Shown here: piece by piece, positions 12,179 to 21,905 of the stretch | Position numbering within the stretch: the stretch's first letter is position 1 | How the letters are laid out: every line of letters begins with the position of its first letter | Assembly: GCA_010405405.1 (NCBI GenBank) | Contig: MU004243.1 | Coordinates: forward strand, 1-38,629 | Origin: Microthyrium microscopicum | Taxonomy: Eukaryota; Ascomycota; Dothideomycetes; Microthyriales; Microthyriaceae | DNA length: 38,629 nt | Direction: 5' to 3' | Made by a program: the position numbers and the translations under genes | Notes under the pieces: model-generated | The model's input: the letters and a program-made list of their open reading frames with translations, nothing else | Database searches by the model: none | Told to the model about the DNA's origin: nothing

Positions 12179-14222
12179 ATGGCCGAACAAGTTCAGAAGG
12201 TCGTTGACGCTGCCAAAGATGCCGTCTCTAATGTTACTGCCGCCGTAGCTAATTCCTCAATTGCACCTTCTTCTGCCTCTACCGAGGCCCCGTCTGCCAA
12301 GCTCCTACTCGATGATGAGACTGGAGAAATGGTCTCCAAATCAGAGTTAAAGAAGCGCCAGAAAGCGCGTCAGACTGCCGCCAAAAAGGCTGAAAAGGCC
12401 GCTGCTGCCCCACCCCAACCGGAAAAGAAAAAGGGAGGGGACGATATGTCGGACTTGAATCCAAATGTGCGCAAGCATCTAACTCCAAGTAACCCAAGGC
12501 TTACAAGTTGTAGCAATACTTCGAACTACGTACTCGCAAAATCGAAGAATTGCGCAAGTCCAAGAACCCAGATCCGTACCCACACAAGTTCCAAACCAAT
12601 TTCGAGCCAGCCAAGTTCCACGAGAAATATAATCATTTCAAGCCAGGCGATCAAGAACAGCAAACCGAGATTCGGCTAGGAGGACGTATCATAACTCAAC
12701 GAACCGCTGGTGCAAACCTCCGATTTTACGATGTCAAGTGTGGTGAGCTTTGAACAAAGACACACTCTGGGAAACAGGCTAACTTTATCTGTAGAGGGTG
12801 TTATGATTCAAGTCATGTGCCAATCGAACAATGCGACCAAACCAGAGACCTTCCTGGAACAGCATGAGATACTCCAGCGTGGAGATATTATTGGTGTGGT
12901 TGGATTCCCTGGACGAACGAATCCAAAATCAAGACAAGGTGAAAACAAGGGAGAATTGAGTGTCATGGCGCAAGAAGTCACACTTCTTACTCCATGCTTG
13001 CATATGTTACCGACTGTCAGATATGGTTTCAAAGACACAGAAGCTCGATTCCGCCAGCGATACGTGGATCTGATTATGAACGATGCTTCGCGAAACACTC
13101 TGATCGCGAGGACGAAAATTGTCAAATTCATCAGTAATTTTCTCGACGACCGAGACTTCCTCCAAGTTCAAACTCCAATGATGAATCAGATTGCTGGAGG
13201 TGCGACAGCCAAGCCATTCAAGACCTTCCATAACGATCTCGACATGGATCTTTTCATGCGTATTGCCCCTGAGCTGTACCTCAAAATGTTAGTTGTTGGA
13301 GGTCTAGACCGCGTGTACGAAATTGGCCGACAATTCAGAAACGAAGGAATCGATCTCACACATAACCCCGAATTCACAACGTGTGAATTCTATTGGGCGT
13401 ATGCAGACATGTACGACGTTCTAGACCTGACCGAAAACATGATCTCGGAAATGGTCAAGCATGTCACAGGTGGCTACAAGACCAAATTCACAACTCAAAG
13501 CGGCGAGGTATACGACGTGAACTGGGAAAAGCCCTGGAAAAGAATAGAGATGATACCAGGCCTGGAGGAGGCATTAGGTGTCAAGTTCCCACCTGGCGAA
13601 GAGCTTCATACCGACGAGACCAACGCTTTCCTGAAGAAAATTCTCATAGACAAGAAGCTCGACTGCTCTCCACCACTCACAAATGCACGCATGCTCGACA
13701 AACTAGTGGGAGAGTACCTGGAGGAGGTGTGCATCAATCCCACATTCATCATCGGCCATCCACAGATGATGAGTCCACTTGCCAAATACCATCGAAGTCA
13801 AGCTGGACTTTGTGAGCGATTCGAGGCTTTCGTATGCAAGAAGGAGATTTGCAATGCTTATACTGAGTTGAACGATCCTTTTGACCAGCGCCTGCGATTC
13901 GAAGAGCAAGCGAGGCAGAAGGACCAGGGTGATGATGAGGCTCAATTGGTAGACGAAACCTTCTGCAATTCTCTCGAGTATGGCCTCCCGCCAACAGGAG
14001 GGTTTGGTTGTGGTATTGATCGACTGGTCATGTTTATCACAAGTAAGTTATTTGGAGTATTCTTCATCTTCATTCGCTAATCTGTGAAAAGATCACTACA
14101 GCATCAAGGAAGTGTTGGCATTCCCATTTATGAAGGAGGACACTAGCGCTCAACAACACCAGCTGGCAGCTGAGCTGGTCGGCATCAAGCCAATGCCAGA
14201 AGAAGCTATTAAGCACAAATAG
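12179..14222 (+). CDS. KRS1: Lysyl-tRNA synthetase, cytosolic, class II
   Basis: Exons are 12179-12466, 12514-12742, 12795-14042 and 14092-14222, giving 631 residues. Introns are 47, 52 and 49 bp. It charges tRNA-Lys with lysine using ATP. A Lys/Ala-rich N-terminal extension ([18 protein letters not shown]) is typical of eukaryotic cytosolic enzymes and binds tRNA. It is followed by the OB-fold anticodon-binding domain ([20 protein letters not shown]) and the class II catalytic core. Motif 1 lies around [20 protein letters not shown]. Motif 2 is [14 protein letters not shown] (F353-R354 onward). Motif 3 is [10 protein letters not shown] (residues 574-583). No mitochondrial presequence is seen. 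The last exon restores the conserved C-terminus ([13 protein letters not shown]). The gene appears intact and should be essential. Confidence 0.96.
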
Positions 14223-14690
14223 ATGATAGTTCTGAGATGAGAAAAGAAGAAGCGCCGTCGTGTCTGGTCATGTAAAATAGTATCCACTGATGGCATTTCG
14301 TGGTTTGACTACTCTTAAGAATAAGGCCGAAACTTGGTCCAGCCTTTTAGGCTAGATAGATACCAAGAACCAATGACTTACCGTTAATAACACAGTGTGT
14401 CTGTGAAGTCTGTAATGTATGGCAATGACCTGAGCGCCGGACAGCTTTAACCTTGTATCATCGTCGGAAGGGCGCATGCTAGTCTGGAATACATCTACGA
14501 CAGCAGAATGTAAGACTGTCCTGATACTTTTATCTACGTGAAAGTCGGCTTGACTAGAGTACTCTGATAGCCGGTTGTCCAGATGCCTAGTGGAGTCAAA
14601 TAAGCTGGCTGGGTGGTTGATTGCATGCCTCTAATGTTACGCGTAAGCGTGCTGTACATATTCAAAAACACCGAACTTCCTAACAATATT
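14223..14690. other. Intergenic, no supported gene
   Basis: This is the 3' flank of the synthetase gene leading into the tRNA gene. Neither coding frames nor repeats were found. Confidence 0.5.
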
Positions 14691-14761
14691 GCTTCGGTGG
14701 TTTAGTGGTAAAATCCATCGTTGCCATCGATGGGCCCCGTGTTCGATTCACGGCCGATGCA
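14691..14761 (+). tRNA. tRNA-Gly (anticodon GCC), no intron
   Basis: The 71 nt fold as a cloverleaf. The acceptor stem has one U3:U70 mismatch. The D stem is GTTT/AAAT around AGTGGTA, and the anticodon stem CATCG/CGATG is perfect with loop TTGCCAT (anticodon GCC at 34-36). The variable loop has four bases. The T stem CCGTG/CACGG encloses TTCGATT, and the discriminator base is A73. The A box (TGGTTTAGTGG) and B box (TGTTCGATTC) form the internal RNA polymerase III promoter. A run of six T at 14815-14820 is the first evident terminator downstream. Confidence 0.93.
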
Positions 14762-15409
14762 CATTTCGTTATGTACGTCTATGTGCAATATGACATTTAA
14801 ATATGTCGATTTACTTTTTTGCATTTCGAGAAATTTTGAGGTGCTTGATTTTTTTGTTGATGCTTGAGATAGGAGGAGTTTTAGCAAGAAGCAGAGTTAG
14901 AATTGTACGGTAACCAGTAATCGAATCACATCAAGGCATGCCAACAAATAATAAAGTAACTTGAAGGAGTTGACCGATCACATCGGATCCGGCCTCATCG
15001 GGTTTCCTGTGCAGGTGTGTGATAATGCAGACCATTCTGCTCTCTGCAGGTGCAATGCAGAGCATACTCTATCCTCACATTTTTGGTCCTAATTGTTTCA
15101 AAAAGACTCCACCGTGGACGGAGAGGAAGAATTTCTTATATGGTGATATGGTGCTTGCGAGCTTGCCGTCAAAAAGAGCACAATATGTAAAGACACAAGA
15201 CTATGCAATTCAAGAGGTGATACTGAAGAAAGAGTTTTAGAATTGAACTAAGCATCGAAACATTACACAACCTATCAAGTCGCCATGTCCCCCCACAAAC
15301 GTGTCATATCATCCTTTATCCCATGCGGTGTACCGTTTGGAAGTCCAAAGACAATGAATTAGTTGACCACCAAGTCTGCCATAATCCACAATTGACCGCT
15401 GGAAGGACG
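14762..15409. other. Intergenic, no supported gene
   Basis: This holds the pol III terminator run (14815-14820) and the 3' flank of the SDR gene on the minus strand. A 73-codon frame at 15019-15240 has no family resemblance and was not accepted. Confidence 0.45.
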
Positions 15410-16147
15410 TTAGATCTGCGCGAGGCCTCCATCGACAGCAACCTCACTGGCAGTCATAAAGCTGCTGTCAGATGATGCGAGGAAGGCAGCGACTGCTCCA
15501 AGTTCCGCGGGATCAGCCATGCGCTGAAGTGGATTGGCCGCTCCAAAGGCCTTCATGCCTTCTTCGCCAAGTGCCGCCTTTGCGAGCTCAGTTGCCGTCG
15601 GTCCAGGCGACAGGACGTTGACTCGAATGCCAGTACCTTTAAGGTCCTCTGCCCAGGTTCGAGCCAGATTGCGAACAGCCGCCTTGCTCGCGCTATAGAG
15701 GCTGAATCCTGGAGCGCCCGTAGTGCCAGCGCTTGATCCAGTCAAGATGATCGAGCCGCCCTTGCCCATGAGTGGGAGAGCCTTCTGGACTGTGAAGACT
15801 GTTCCCTTGATGTTGGTGTCTAAAACCTCATCGCAGTGCTCAACAGTGATTTCGCCGAGCTTAAGAGGGGCTCCTGTCCCAGAATTGGCGAGCACAATGT
15901 CGAGTGTTCCGCGCTCGGACTTGACTGCTGCATAGAGTTTGTCGAGGTCGGCCATGTCGGAGACGGAGCCCTGGATTGCGCGGGCATTGGGTCCGAGGGT
16001 GGCTAGAGCCTTGTCAAGTGCCTCCTGTCGGCGGCCGAAGATGAAGACGAAGGCGCCCTCCTCGATGAAGCGCTGCGCAGATGCGAGGCCGATGCCAGTT
16101 GCGCCACCCGTGATTACGGCTGTCTTTCCAGTGAGTCTAGAAGTCAT
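15410..16147 (-). CDS. Classical short-chain dehydrogenase/reductase
   Basis: This is an intron-free frame of 245 residues. The start is the first ATG (16147); the open frame upstream of it has no ATG. The Rossmann fold begins at once with TGGATGIG (residues 13-20), the cofactor glycine motif. ANSG (N88) replaces NNAG. The catalytic set is S138/S139 in LTGSSAG, Y151 and K155 in YSASK. The C-terminus (ASEVAVDGGLAQI) is typical of full-length classical SDRs. FGRR at the end of beta-2 would fit NADP preference. The family acts on many alcohols, ketones and polyketides; the substrate cannot be told. It is transcribed away from the Zn2Cys6 regulator gene at 16714, with a shared 566-bp promoter carrying 21-bp direct repeats, so the regulator may control it. 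Intact. Confidence 0.92.
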   Translation of the reverse strand: MTSRLTGKTAVITGGATGIGLASAQRFIEEGAFVFIFGRRQEALDKALATLGPNARAIQGSVSDMADLDKLYAAVKSERGTLDIVLANSGTGAPLKLGEITVEHCDEVLDTNIKGTVFTVQKALPLMGKGGSIILTGSSAGTTGAPGFSLYSASKAAVRNLARTWAEDLKGTGIRVNVLSPGPTATELAKAALGEEGMKAFGAANPLQRMADPAELGAVAAFLASSDSSFMTASEVAVDGGLAQI

Positions 16148-16292
16148 GATGTGGATGTTGGTTGGAGTTGTTGGCAAATGTAGAAGAAGCTATAAGGCTG
16201 AAAAGTCTGAATTCGGTATAGCGTAGTAAGGCTGAGTTGCAGTGTTGTATGAGTATGAAATTGGAAGAGGATTATGAGAGTCCTCGAGGACG

Positions 16293-16300
16293 TATATATA
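16293..16300 (-). promoter_or_regulatory. TATA-like element of the SDR gene
   Basis: The palindrome TATATATA lies about 146 bp upstream of the SDR start codon on the minus strand. Inferred from position only. Confidence 0.35.
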
Positions 16301-16412
16301 CACAATTGGCATTATTAAAGCATTCTATCTGCTTTGAAATCATTTGAAATTCATTCGAAATGTTATGAGAGACTGTCGCGCAGTTTATACAGAATGGGGA
16401 TTCAATGTCGAA

Positions 16413-16433
16413 TGCCAAGACATAAAAGTTGCC
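16413..16433. repeat. 21-bp direct repeat, copy 1
   Basis: The core GCCAAGACATAAAAGTTGCC, preceded by T, matches copy 2 at 16507-16527 exactly, 94 bp apart. It lies inside the divergent promoter. A role as a regulator-binding site is inferred. Confidence 0.85.
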
Positions 16434-16506
16434 AGTTATCTGGAAGCAGCAATGCATTTCTGTGCAGTGCAGATCCCTTTTGATCGACCAATTGCTAAAG
16501 CTGAAC

Positions 16507-16527
16507 TGCCAAGACATAAAAGTTGCC
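16507..16527. repeat. 21-bp direct repeat, copy 2
   Basis: This is identical over 21 bases to 16413-16433. The flanking bases differ, so the identity is limited to this unit. Confidence 0.85.
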
Positions 16528-16713
16528 TGGCTTCTCAATGCAGAAAGATCGGCGTAAGCTATAGCTTGTGCTTTGGCTCTCCACCCTTGTGACGCATTTG
16601 TCATCGCTTCATACTGGAGACCAGAATGGAAAGTTGGCAACTTTTTTATACTTTCAACAATCTCGCTTACACAGACCAATTACGAGATCTGGAAGAATAA
16701 ACATTGGTTAAGA

Positions 16714-18541
16714 ATGCATGCGAATGAGTGCTGGGCATGTGGAGGTACAGCATCTTTTTTATGCGGCGTCTAGCAACCAATGTACTCAGATGCTACAGAT
16801 TCCAGAGCAATATGCAACCGCGAACGCCCACGTTGTTCCAGATGTGCTAAGTTAAATAAACCATGTCGGTATGGGTTACGTCTGTCATGGCCAAAGAAGA
16901 CTAGCACAAAGCGCAGCTTGACGTATCCCGTTCAAGATGTGTTTAACAAGGCAAAAACTCGCCATCAAATTAGCTTTCTGAATGCGACAACATGGGATAT
17001 CCAGCTTCACGAATACCTGCGGATGAATCAAGGTCTGCTATCATATGTAGCACGAAAGACTTTCCGCTAATAGGCAGTGACAGGGCTTGGTAGTCATGAG
17101 AGATCTATACTTAACAGAAATGATCCTCCTATAGCGCTATCATGGCTGCCAAATAAACTAGGATATGAGGAAAGAGAACTTCTTGATCACTGTAAGCTTG
17201 GTAAATATAGACTATGGTCAAGCTAAACCTTGCAGTCATATGTACGGCGACTTCGACACTGGCTGTTTTCGAGCGCGACAAGAACGAATTCCTGAGCCTC
17301 TTAATGCGATTATTTCTGTTCGATGATTCACCATCCTCAGCAGCTGTTCTACAGTCGGCATTAGCTCTCTCTTCATTTCATCGTAATGGTCTTCGAGCAG
17401 ATGTTTTCCGATTCAGAGAACGCGCACTCCACACGCTAGTCACATCTTGCGATGACTCTACTGAGAGTCTAGTTCAGCATGTTGCTGCTAGGATGATATT
17501 GTGCCATCTTGAGGTACGTTTGAGGTTACTGTTGCATGTTTTAGATGAAACACTAATACGAGCTCAAGATGAATGAAATGTCAGACGACGTTTGGTTCTG
17601 TAAGTGATTTACAGTCTTCCCATTCCTTGTCAGGCTGAGTAGCTTGATCCTTCCGGATCATTGCTAATCTACGAGTTTCATTCTAGGCCATGTCGTTGGA
17701 GCCAAGAAGTTGATTGACAGCGTAGGGGTCGAAAATCAAATATTCCAAGGGGAGCTATCAAGACTTATCGCTTGGGCAGAGTACCACATGGTCATGAGCC
17801 GATTCAGTCTCAGACACTGGTATATAAATAAGCAGGCTGTCCAAAGAATCCAAAAGGTCTCACCTATACAACAAGAGACTTGTCTGCTGACAAAGGTATG
17901 GCCCTAAAATATGCGAAAATATGTTCTTCTACAGTTACTGATCTTATATAAACTAGATCAAAGATGTCTCATCTCACTCACATGATATCCTTCGGCACTT
18001 GTATATCATGTTCGAGATGATCCAGGACGCAACAAACTCGTCATATCACAGTGACGAATACGAAAATTTCTTAAGCTGTTTCGAGAATAGCTTGTCAATT
18101 ATTGACACACGGGCGCCAGCTAGTACATCCGATTCAGTATCCAACTCGAAAATAGAATGGGCGGCTACGATAGAACTCTTTAAGCTATCTGGTCTCATCT
18201 ACCTAAAAAGGGCATCGCGAAACTTTTCGGGACACTCCTTGGAACTCGACACGATGGTTCAGAGGGCATATGTACTTCTTGACAACTTGAGGATCTTCAG
18301 CTCGGGGTGGCCACTGCTGATCATTGGATGCGAAGCGAGAACAGATGAGCACAGAATGATGGTCCTAGAGCGTATTGAGAGAGCACAGACAAGCTCAAAT
18401 TCGAGGAGCTTGCTTGAGCTTCGGAGTATTCTTGAGCAAATTTGGGTTCAGGATGATCTTGCTACGGGGTATGAGCTCAGCTACTTGAACAAACTGGACG
18501 CTGTTATAGGCTCATACTCAGTCATACCAAGTTTTGTTTAA
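16714..18541 (+). CDS. Zn(II)2Cys6 transcription factor with Fungal_trans_2-type domain
   Basis: Exons are 16714-16744, 16799-17032, 17078-17191, 17236-17513, 17569-17599, 17687-17895 and 17957-18541, giving about 493 residues. The second intron is uncertain; 17047-17100 is an equally in-frame choice, giving 490. Splicing the first intron (16745-16798) rebuilds a perfect binuclear zinc cluster with cysteines 6, 9, 16, 23, 26 and 33 (CX2CX6CX6CX2CX6C) that neither exon holds alone. Downstream motifs LLDHFICTATSTLAVF, SAAVLQSALALSSFHR, GAKKLIDSVG, MSRFSLRHWY and the LDAVIGSYSVIPSF ending are those of fungal regulators with the DUF3468/Fungal_trans_2 domain. It is a nuclear DNA-binding regulator, probably of the divergent SDR gene. 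It is convergent with the surface-protein gene. Confidence 0.87.
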
Positions 18542-18842
18542 CCTAGCAGCGCTTTTTTATGCAGGAGATATGATGAGCAGAAAGAGGTTTTCCATGAGAT
18601 ATTGTTGATCGCTGATCAAATTATTCGTGAATTAGATAAGACGCAGCGGACTCTCCTCCTACAAACCATATCCAACCCGTCAGTATATTGTAACATTATG
18701 TCAATTCCTTTTCCCGTCCTTCCGATACAGATCATGCAAATCGTTCCTCCATATAAATATAGTTCGCTTCATAATCCCAATCATTTCCCATATCCCAACG
18801 CCATCGCTATTAACAATGCATCAAAAAAGCCAATCGAATTCC
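18542..18842. other. Convergent 3' intergenic spacer
   Basis: These 301 bp lie between the 3' ends of the regulator and the surface-protein gene. No gene is supported; short frames here are low-complexity and lack domain motifs. Confidence 0.45.
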
Positions 18843-21800
18843 TCACAGCCCAGCGATGAGCCCGACCAGGCCCAAGATCAAGCCAAATCCAACCTTGGAC
18901 TCTGCTCTTGCTCCTAGGTACAGTGCATCTGCATCTGCCTTCTTCGTCGCACCAATTCCTGACGCGATTGCATCACCAGCTCCTCGTGACGACGACGAAC
19001 TACTTGTCTTACTTGTAGTTGTCGTCGAATTCGTCTTCGAACTACCGGTGGTCGATGCGCTCGCTAGTGTTGTCGTCTTGCCATCCACGACGACTGTACC
19101 AGAGGTTCCAACGGATATGGTATGGCCGTCACTGAGCGTAGCTACTTGACCGGGCGTCAGCGTCTTTCCACCAACGATGATGGCGCCATTGGCAGCGGGC
19201 GTGATGGTCTCGCCTCCAATGACTGTTGGTGCCGCTGCGGTTACTGGCGCGATCGTGGCGGTGTGGCCGTTGATCACGACAGCGGATCCTCCTGATGCGA
19301 CGGACACGACTTGCCCATTGGCGAGTGTTGCGCTGGAGCCAGGGAGGATGGTGGTGCCAGAAATGACTACTGCGCCACCGGGAAGAGGCGTAACTGCTGA
19401 GCCGTCGACTGTGATGGGGGTGGATCCGGAGGGAACGACTTGGACGGATTGTGTCTGGCCGTTTACTACGACGGCGGAGCCTCCTGGAGCCACGGAGACG
19501 ACTTGCCCGTTGGCTAGTGTGGTGCTGGATCCAGGCAGAATGGTTGTGCCAGCTACAATGACAGCACCGCCAGGGAGAGGCGTGACTGCTGAACCATCAA
19601 CAGTAATTGGTGTGGAGCCAGCGGGTATAACCTGGACAGACTGTGTTTGACCATTGACTACGACTGCCGACCCACCGGGTGCAAGTGAGATGGTTTGGCC
19701 GTTAGCCAAGGTGGCCACATTCCCGGGTAAGATAGTAGTACCAGCGACAACAACGGCACCTCCCGGAAGGGGTGTGACTGCACCGGCGCCATTGACTGTT
19801 ATCGGTGTGCCTGCGTTATTGGGCGAGTTTGGTGACAGGCCTGGGATCGTGGCGGTCGCGCCATTGACAACTACAACACTGCCACCTGCGCCGACTGATA
19901 CAGGTTGACCGTTGGCGAGAGTCGCTACTCCGCCAGGCTGTATTGTTGTGCCGCCAATGACTACAGCGCCACCAGCGATAGGGGTAATTCCAGCACCATC
20001 AACAGTGATAGGCGATCCAGTTCCTGGTTGTTGGCCACCTGCGGCAACAGTGGCCGTGGAGCCTCCGACTACAACTACACTACCTGGGCCAACAGATGCT
20101 ACCGTGCCTCCTGCGAGGGTTGCAGCTTGACCAGCAGCCAAAGTCGAGCCCCCGATAACGACACCGCCTCCAGCAACTGGTGTGACAGCTTGCCCACCAA
20201 CATTTACGGGAGTCGCAACAGCCTGGCCACCCTGTCCGCCTTGCACGTTAATAGTTTGACTGCCTACAACAACCTGGCTACCGCCCGGAGCAACAGATAT
20301 AGGGGCTCCATTTGATCCAGTCCCAGCCTGACCAGGAGCAATAGTTTGACCACCAGCTACAACTCCACCGCCAGCGACTGGAGTAACCGTCTCGCCTCCA
20401 GCAATAAACGGCCCACTTCCTACTGCTGGAGTTCCATTTTCGCCGGATCCAGTTCCGCCTCCTTGTCCACCTCCTGCTGGAAGTTCCGGTGCTGGTGTAG
20501 GGCCTTGTTGTTGAGGTTGAGGCTGTACAGGGTTATTTGCGCCGCCATTGGGAGTGGGTAATGATGCAGGAACAAGACCTGGGTCAGTTGTGCCACCACC
20601 GTTGACTGGATCAGTCTTTGCATTTGCGCCACCGCCTCCAACTGGTTGTGTTGCTTGAAAGTCTGCTGGTACCTGAATGAGTGTAGGAGGAGCTGTATTT
20701 GTCAATATTGAAACAGTCTGGAATGATAGAGCTTGTGGAATCACGGTTTGCGTCTGTCCGGGTGCTGCGGTCCCCGTGGGTGCGGGTGGGCCTGCTACTG
20801 AGGTCGGTGCTATGGATTCTGCTGCTGATGAGAGTTCCGCGGGTATCTGAGGTTGGACAAGTGGAAAAGATGAAGGCGTAACGGATGCACATGGAGCTAC
20901 GTTGGCTTCTTGAGAAACAGTCGCAAGAGCAGCAGATTGTACGGACGCCGTCGCGACCTTGTCGTTTTTGTTGACGGCGGTTGGAGTGGCAATGGGAACA
21001 GTATAGCTAGATGGTTTACAGCTATCTTTGTTTGTGCTAGTTACTGGAACTCCAACGCCTTCGACGCTGGTCACGATATAATACGTAGTCGGCGCAGTTC
21101 TGTTTACGGTCAGTAGGATACTGAGAATAGCTCGGTGCAAACCTACAAGATTTGGCCACTAAAAGTCCATGTCGGCTCATTAACTGAGGGAGTTGCAAAA
21201 GGGGTGTTGGAAGACAGTGTAATATTAGGTTGGAAGTTCTCAATCAACGAGCTCGTCACAAAGGTTGTACCATTGGGATATTGATACGTGATTGGTAAAA
21301 GTGTTGCAGTAACGCTTACGGTGCTGATAGTAATGCTTGTTTTGGAATACGTGAGCAACGCACCAAAGATTCTGTACCCGCAGCCTTGGGTACATGTTGC
21401 ATGATCTGTGTTATTGGATGGTCTTAAAGAAGAATGGGTCGAAGAGCCCGAAGACGTGGACGGTCGCGAAGTTATAGTCCTTGAAGAACCTGTGGATATA
21501 GAGCTGTTTGATGTAGAAGATCCAGACACTGAACTTGATATAGTCGACCCAGATGCTGAAGATATTGATTTAGAAGGTCCTGAGGAGGAAACACTTGATA
21601 TTGATGCGCCTGACGCTGATGTACTTAATGAGGCTGTGCTTGGTTTAGACAAACTGTTCCCTGACGATTGAATTGATGTTGATGAAAGAATTACTGAGGA
21701 AGAAAGCAACGAGCTTTCTACTTTGGCGACAGCGCTGGACGGAGTTGTGGCAGGGGTTGTAGAATTGGTATATGGTCCAGCTATAATCCATAGTCAGCAG

Positions 21801-21905
21801 TGTACTGGAACATGCATGGAGAAAAGCGTTCTCACCGCTGGCAGCTTCTGCTGTGCCTGTCAGCAGAAGTAGGCCATAAAGACCCAGACTGTGCAGTGGT
21901 ATCAT
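18843..21905 (-). CDS. Secreted Ser-rich repeat protein with GPI-like tail
   Basis: Minus-strand exons are 21905-21836, 21780-21147 and 21099-18843, giving 986 residues; introns are 55 and 47 bp. The start (MIPLHSLGLYGLLLLTGTAEAA) is a clear signal peptide. Residues about 40-145 are a Ser/Thr-rich, probably O-mannosylated stretch. A small domain with cysteines 153, 157, 262 and 305 follows. A Pro/Gly/Gln-rich linker leads to seven tandem repeats of about 64 residues (about 469-913), each of the form VTPLPGGAVVVAGTTILPG then ATLANGQ.VSV.PGGSAVVVNG. The C-terminus has a Ser/Thr-rich stalk, a small-residue region and a hydrophobic end (VGFGLILGLVGLIAGL) typical of GPI anchoring. It is probably a cell-wall protein or adhesin. 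The regular beta-strand/turn pattern suggests a beta-roll or solenoid. I recognise no named family. Confidence 0.83.
19065..20399 (-). repeat. Seven tandem ~190-bp coding repeats
   Basis: These encode residues about 469-913 of the surface protein. Units 4 to 6 are nearly identical in protein (AVTPLPGGAV, TTILPG, TLANGQ, APGGSAVVVNGQTQSVQV), while units 1 to 3 and 7 are diverged. That suggests recent internal duplication or gene conversion in the middle of the array. Boundaries are approximate. Confidence 0.85.

Larger units (their letters stand above)
16148..16713. promoter_or_regulatory. Shared divergent promoter, SDR and Zn2Cys6 regulator
   Basis: This is the 566 bp between two divergent start codons. 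It holds a palindromic TATATATA at 16293-16300 (146 bp before the SDR ATG), two exact 21-bp direct repeats, and a half-matching inverted copy (GGCAACTTTT) at 16636-16645 near the regulator start. The antisense frame at 16272-16679 that overlaps all of this looks fortuitous. Confidence 0.6.

Noticed and set aside
15019-15240. 73-codon plus-strand frame between the tRNA and SDR genes
   Set aside because: No recognisable motifs or splice context, and a chance frame of this length is expected.
16272-16679. 135-codon minus-strand frame over the divergent promoter
   Set aside because: It covers the 21-bp repeats and TATA element and has no family resemblance; it conflicts with the promoter reading.
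18856-20315. Long plus-strand frames opposite the surface-protein repeats
   Set aside because: They are low-complexity antisense shadows of the repetitive Gly/Val/Thr coding region, whose minus frame has a signal peptide, introns and a GPI-like end.
21408-21671. Acidic plus-strand frame (Asp/Glu-rich, 87 codons)
   Set aside because: It is the antisense of the Ser-rich segment of the surface protein (Ser codons read backwards give Asp/Glu-rich peptides).
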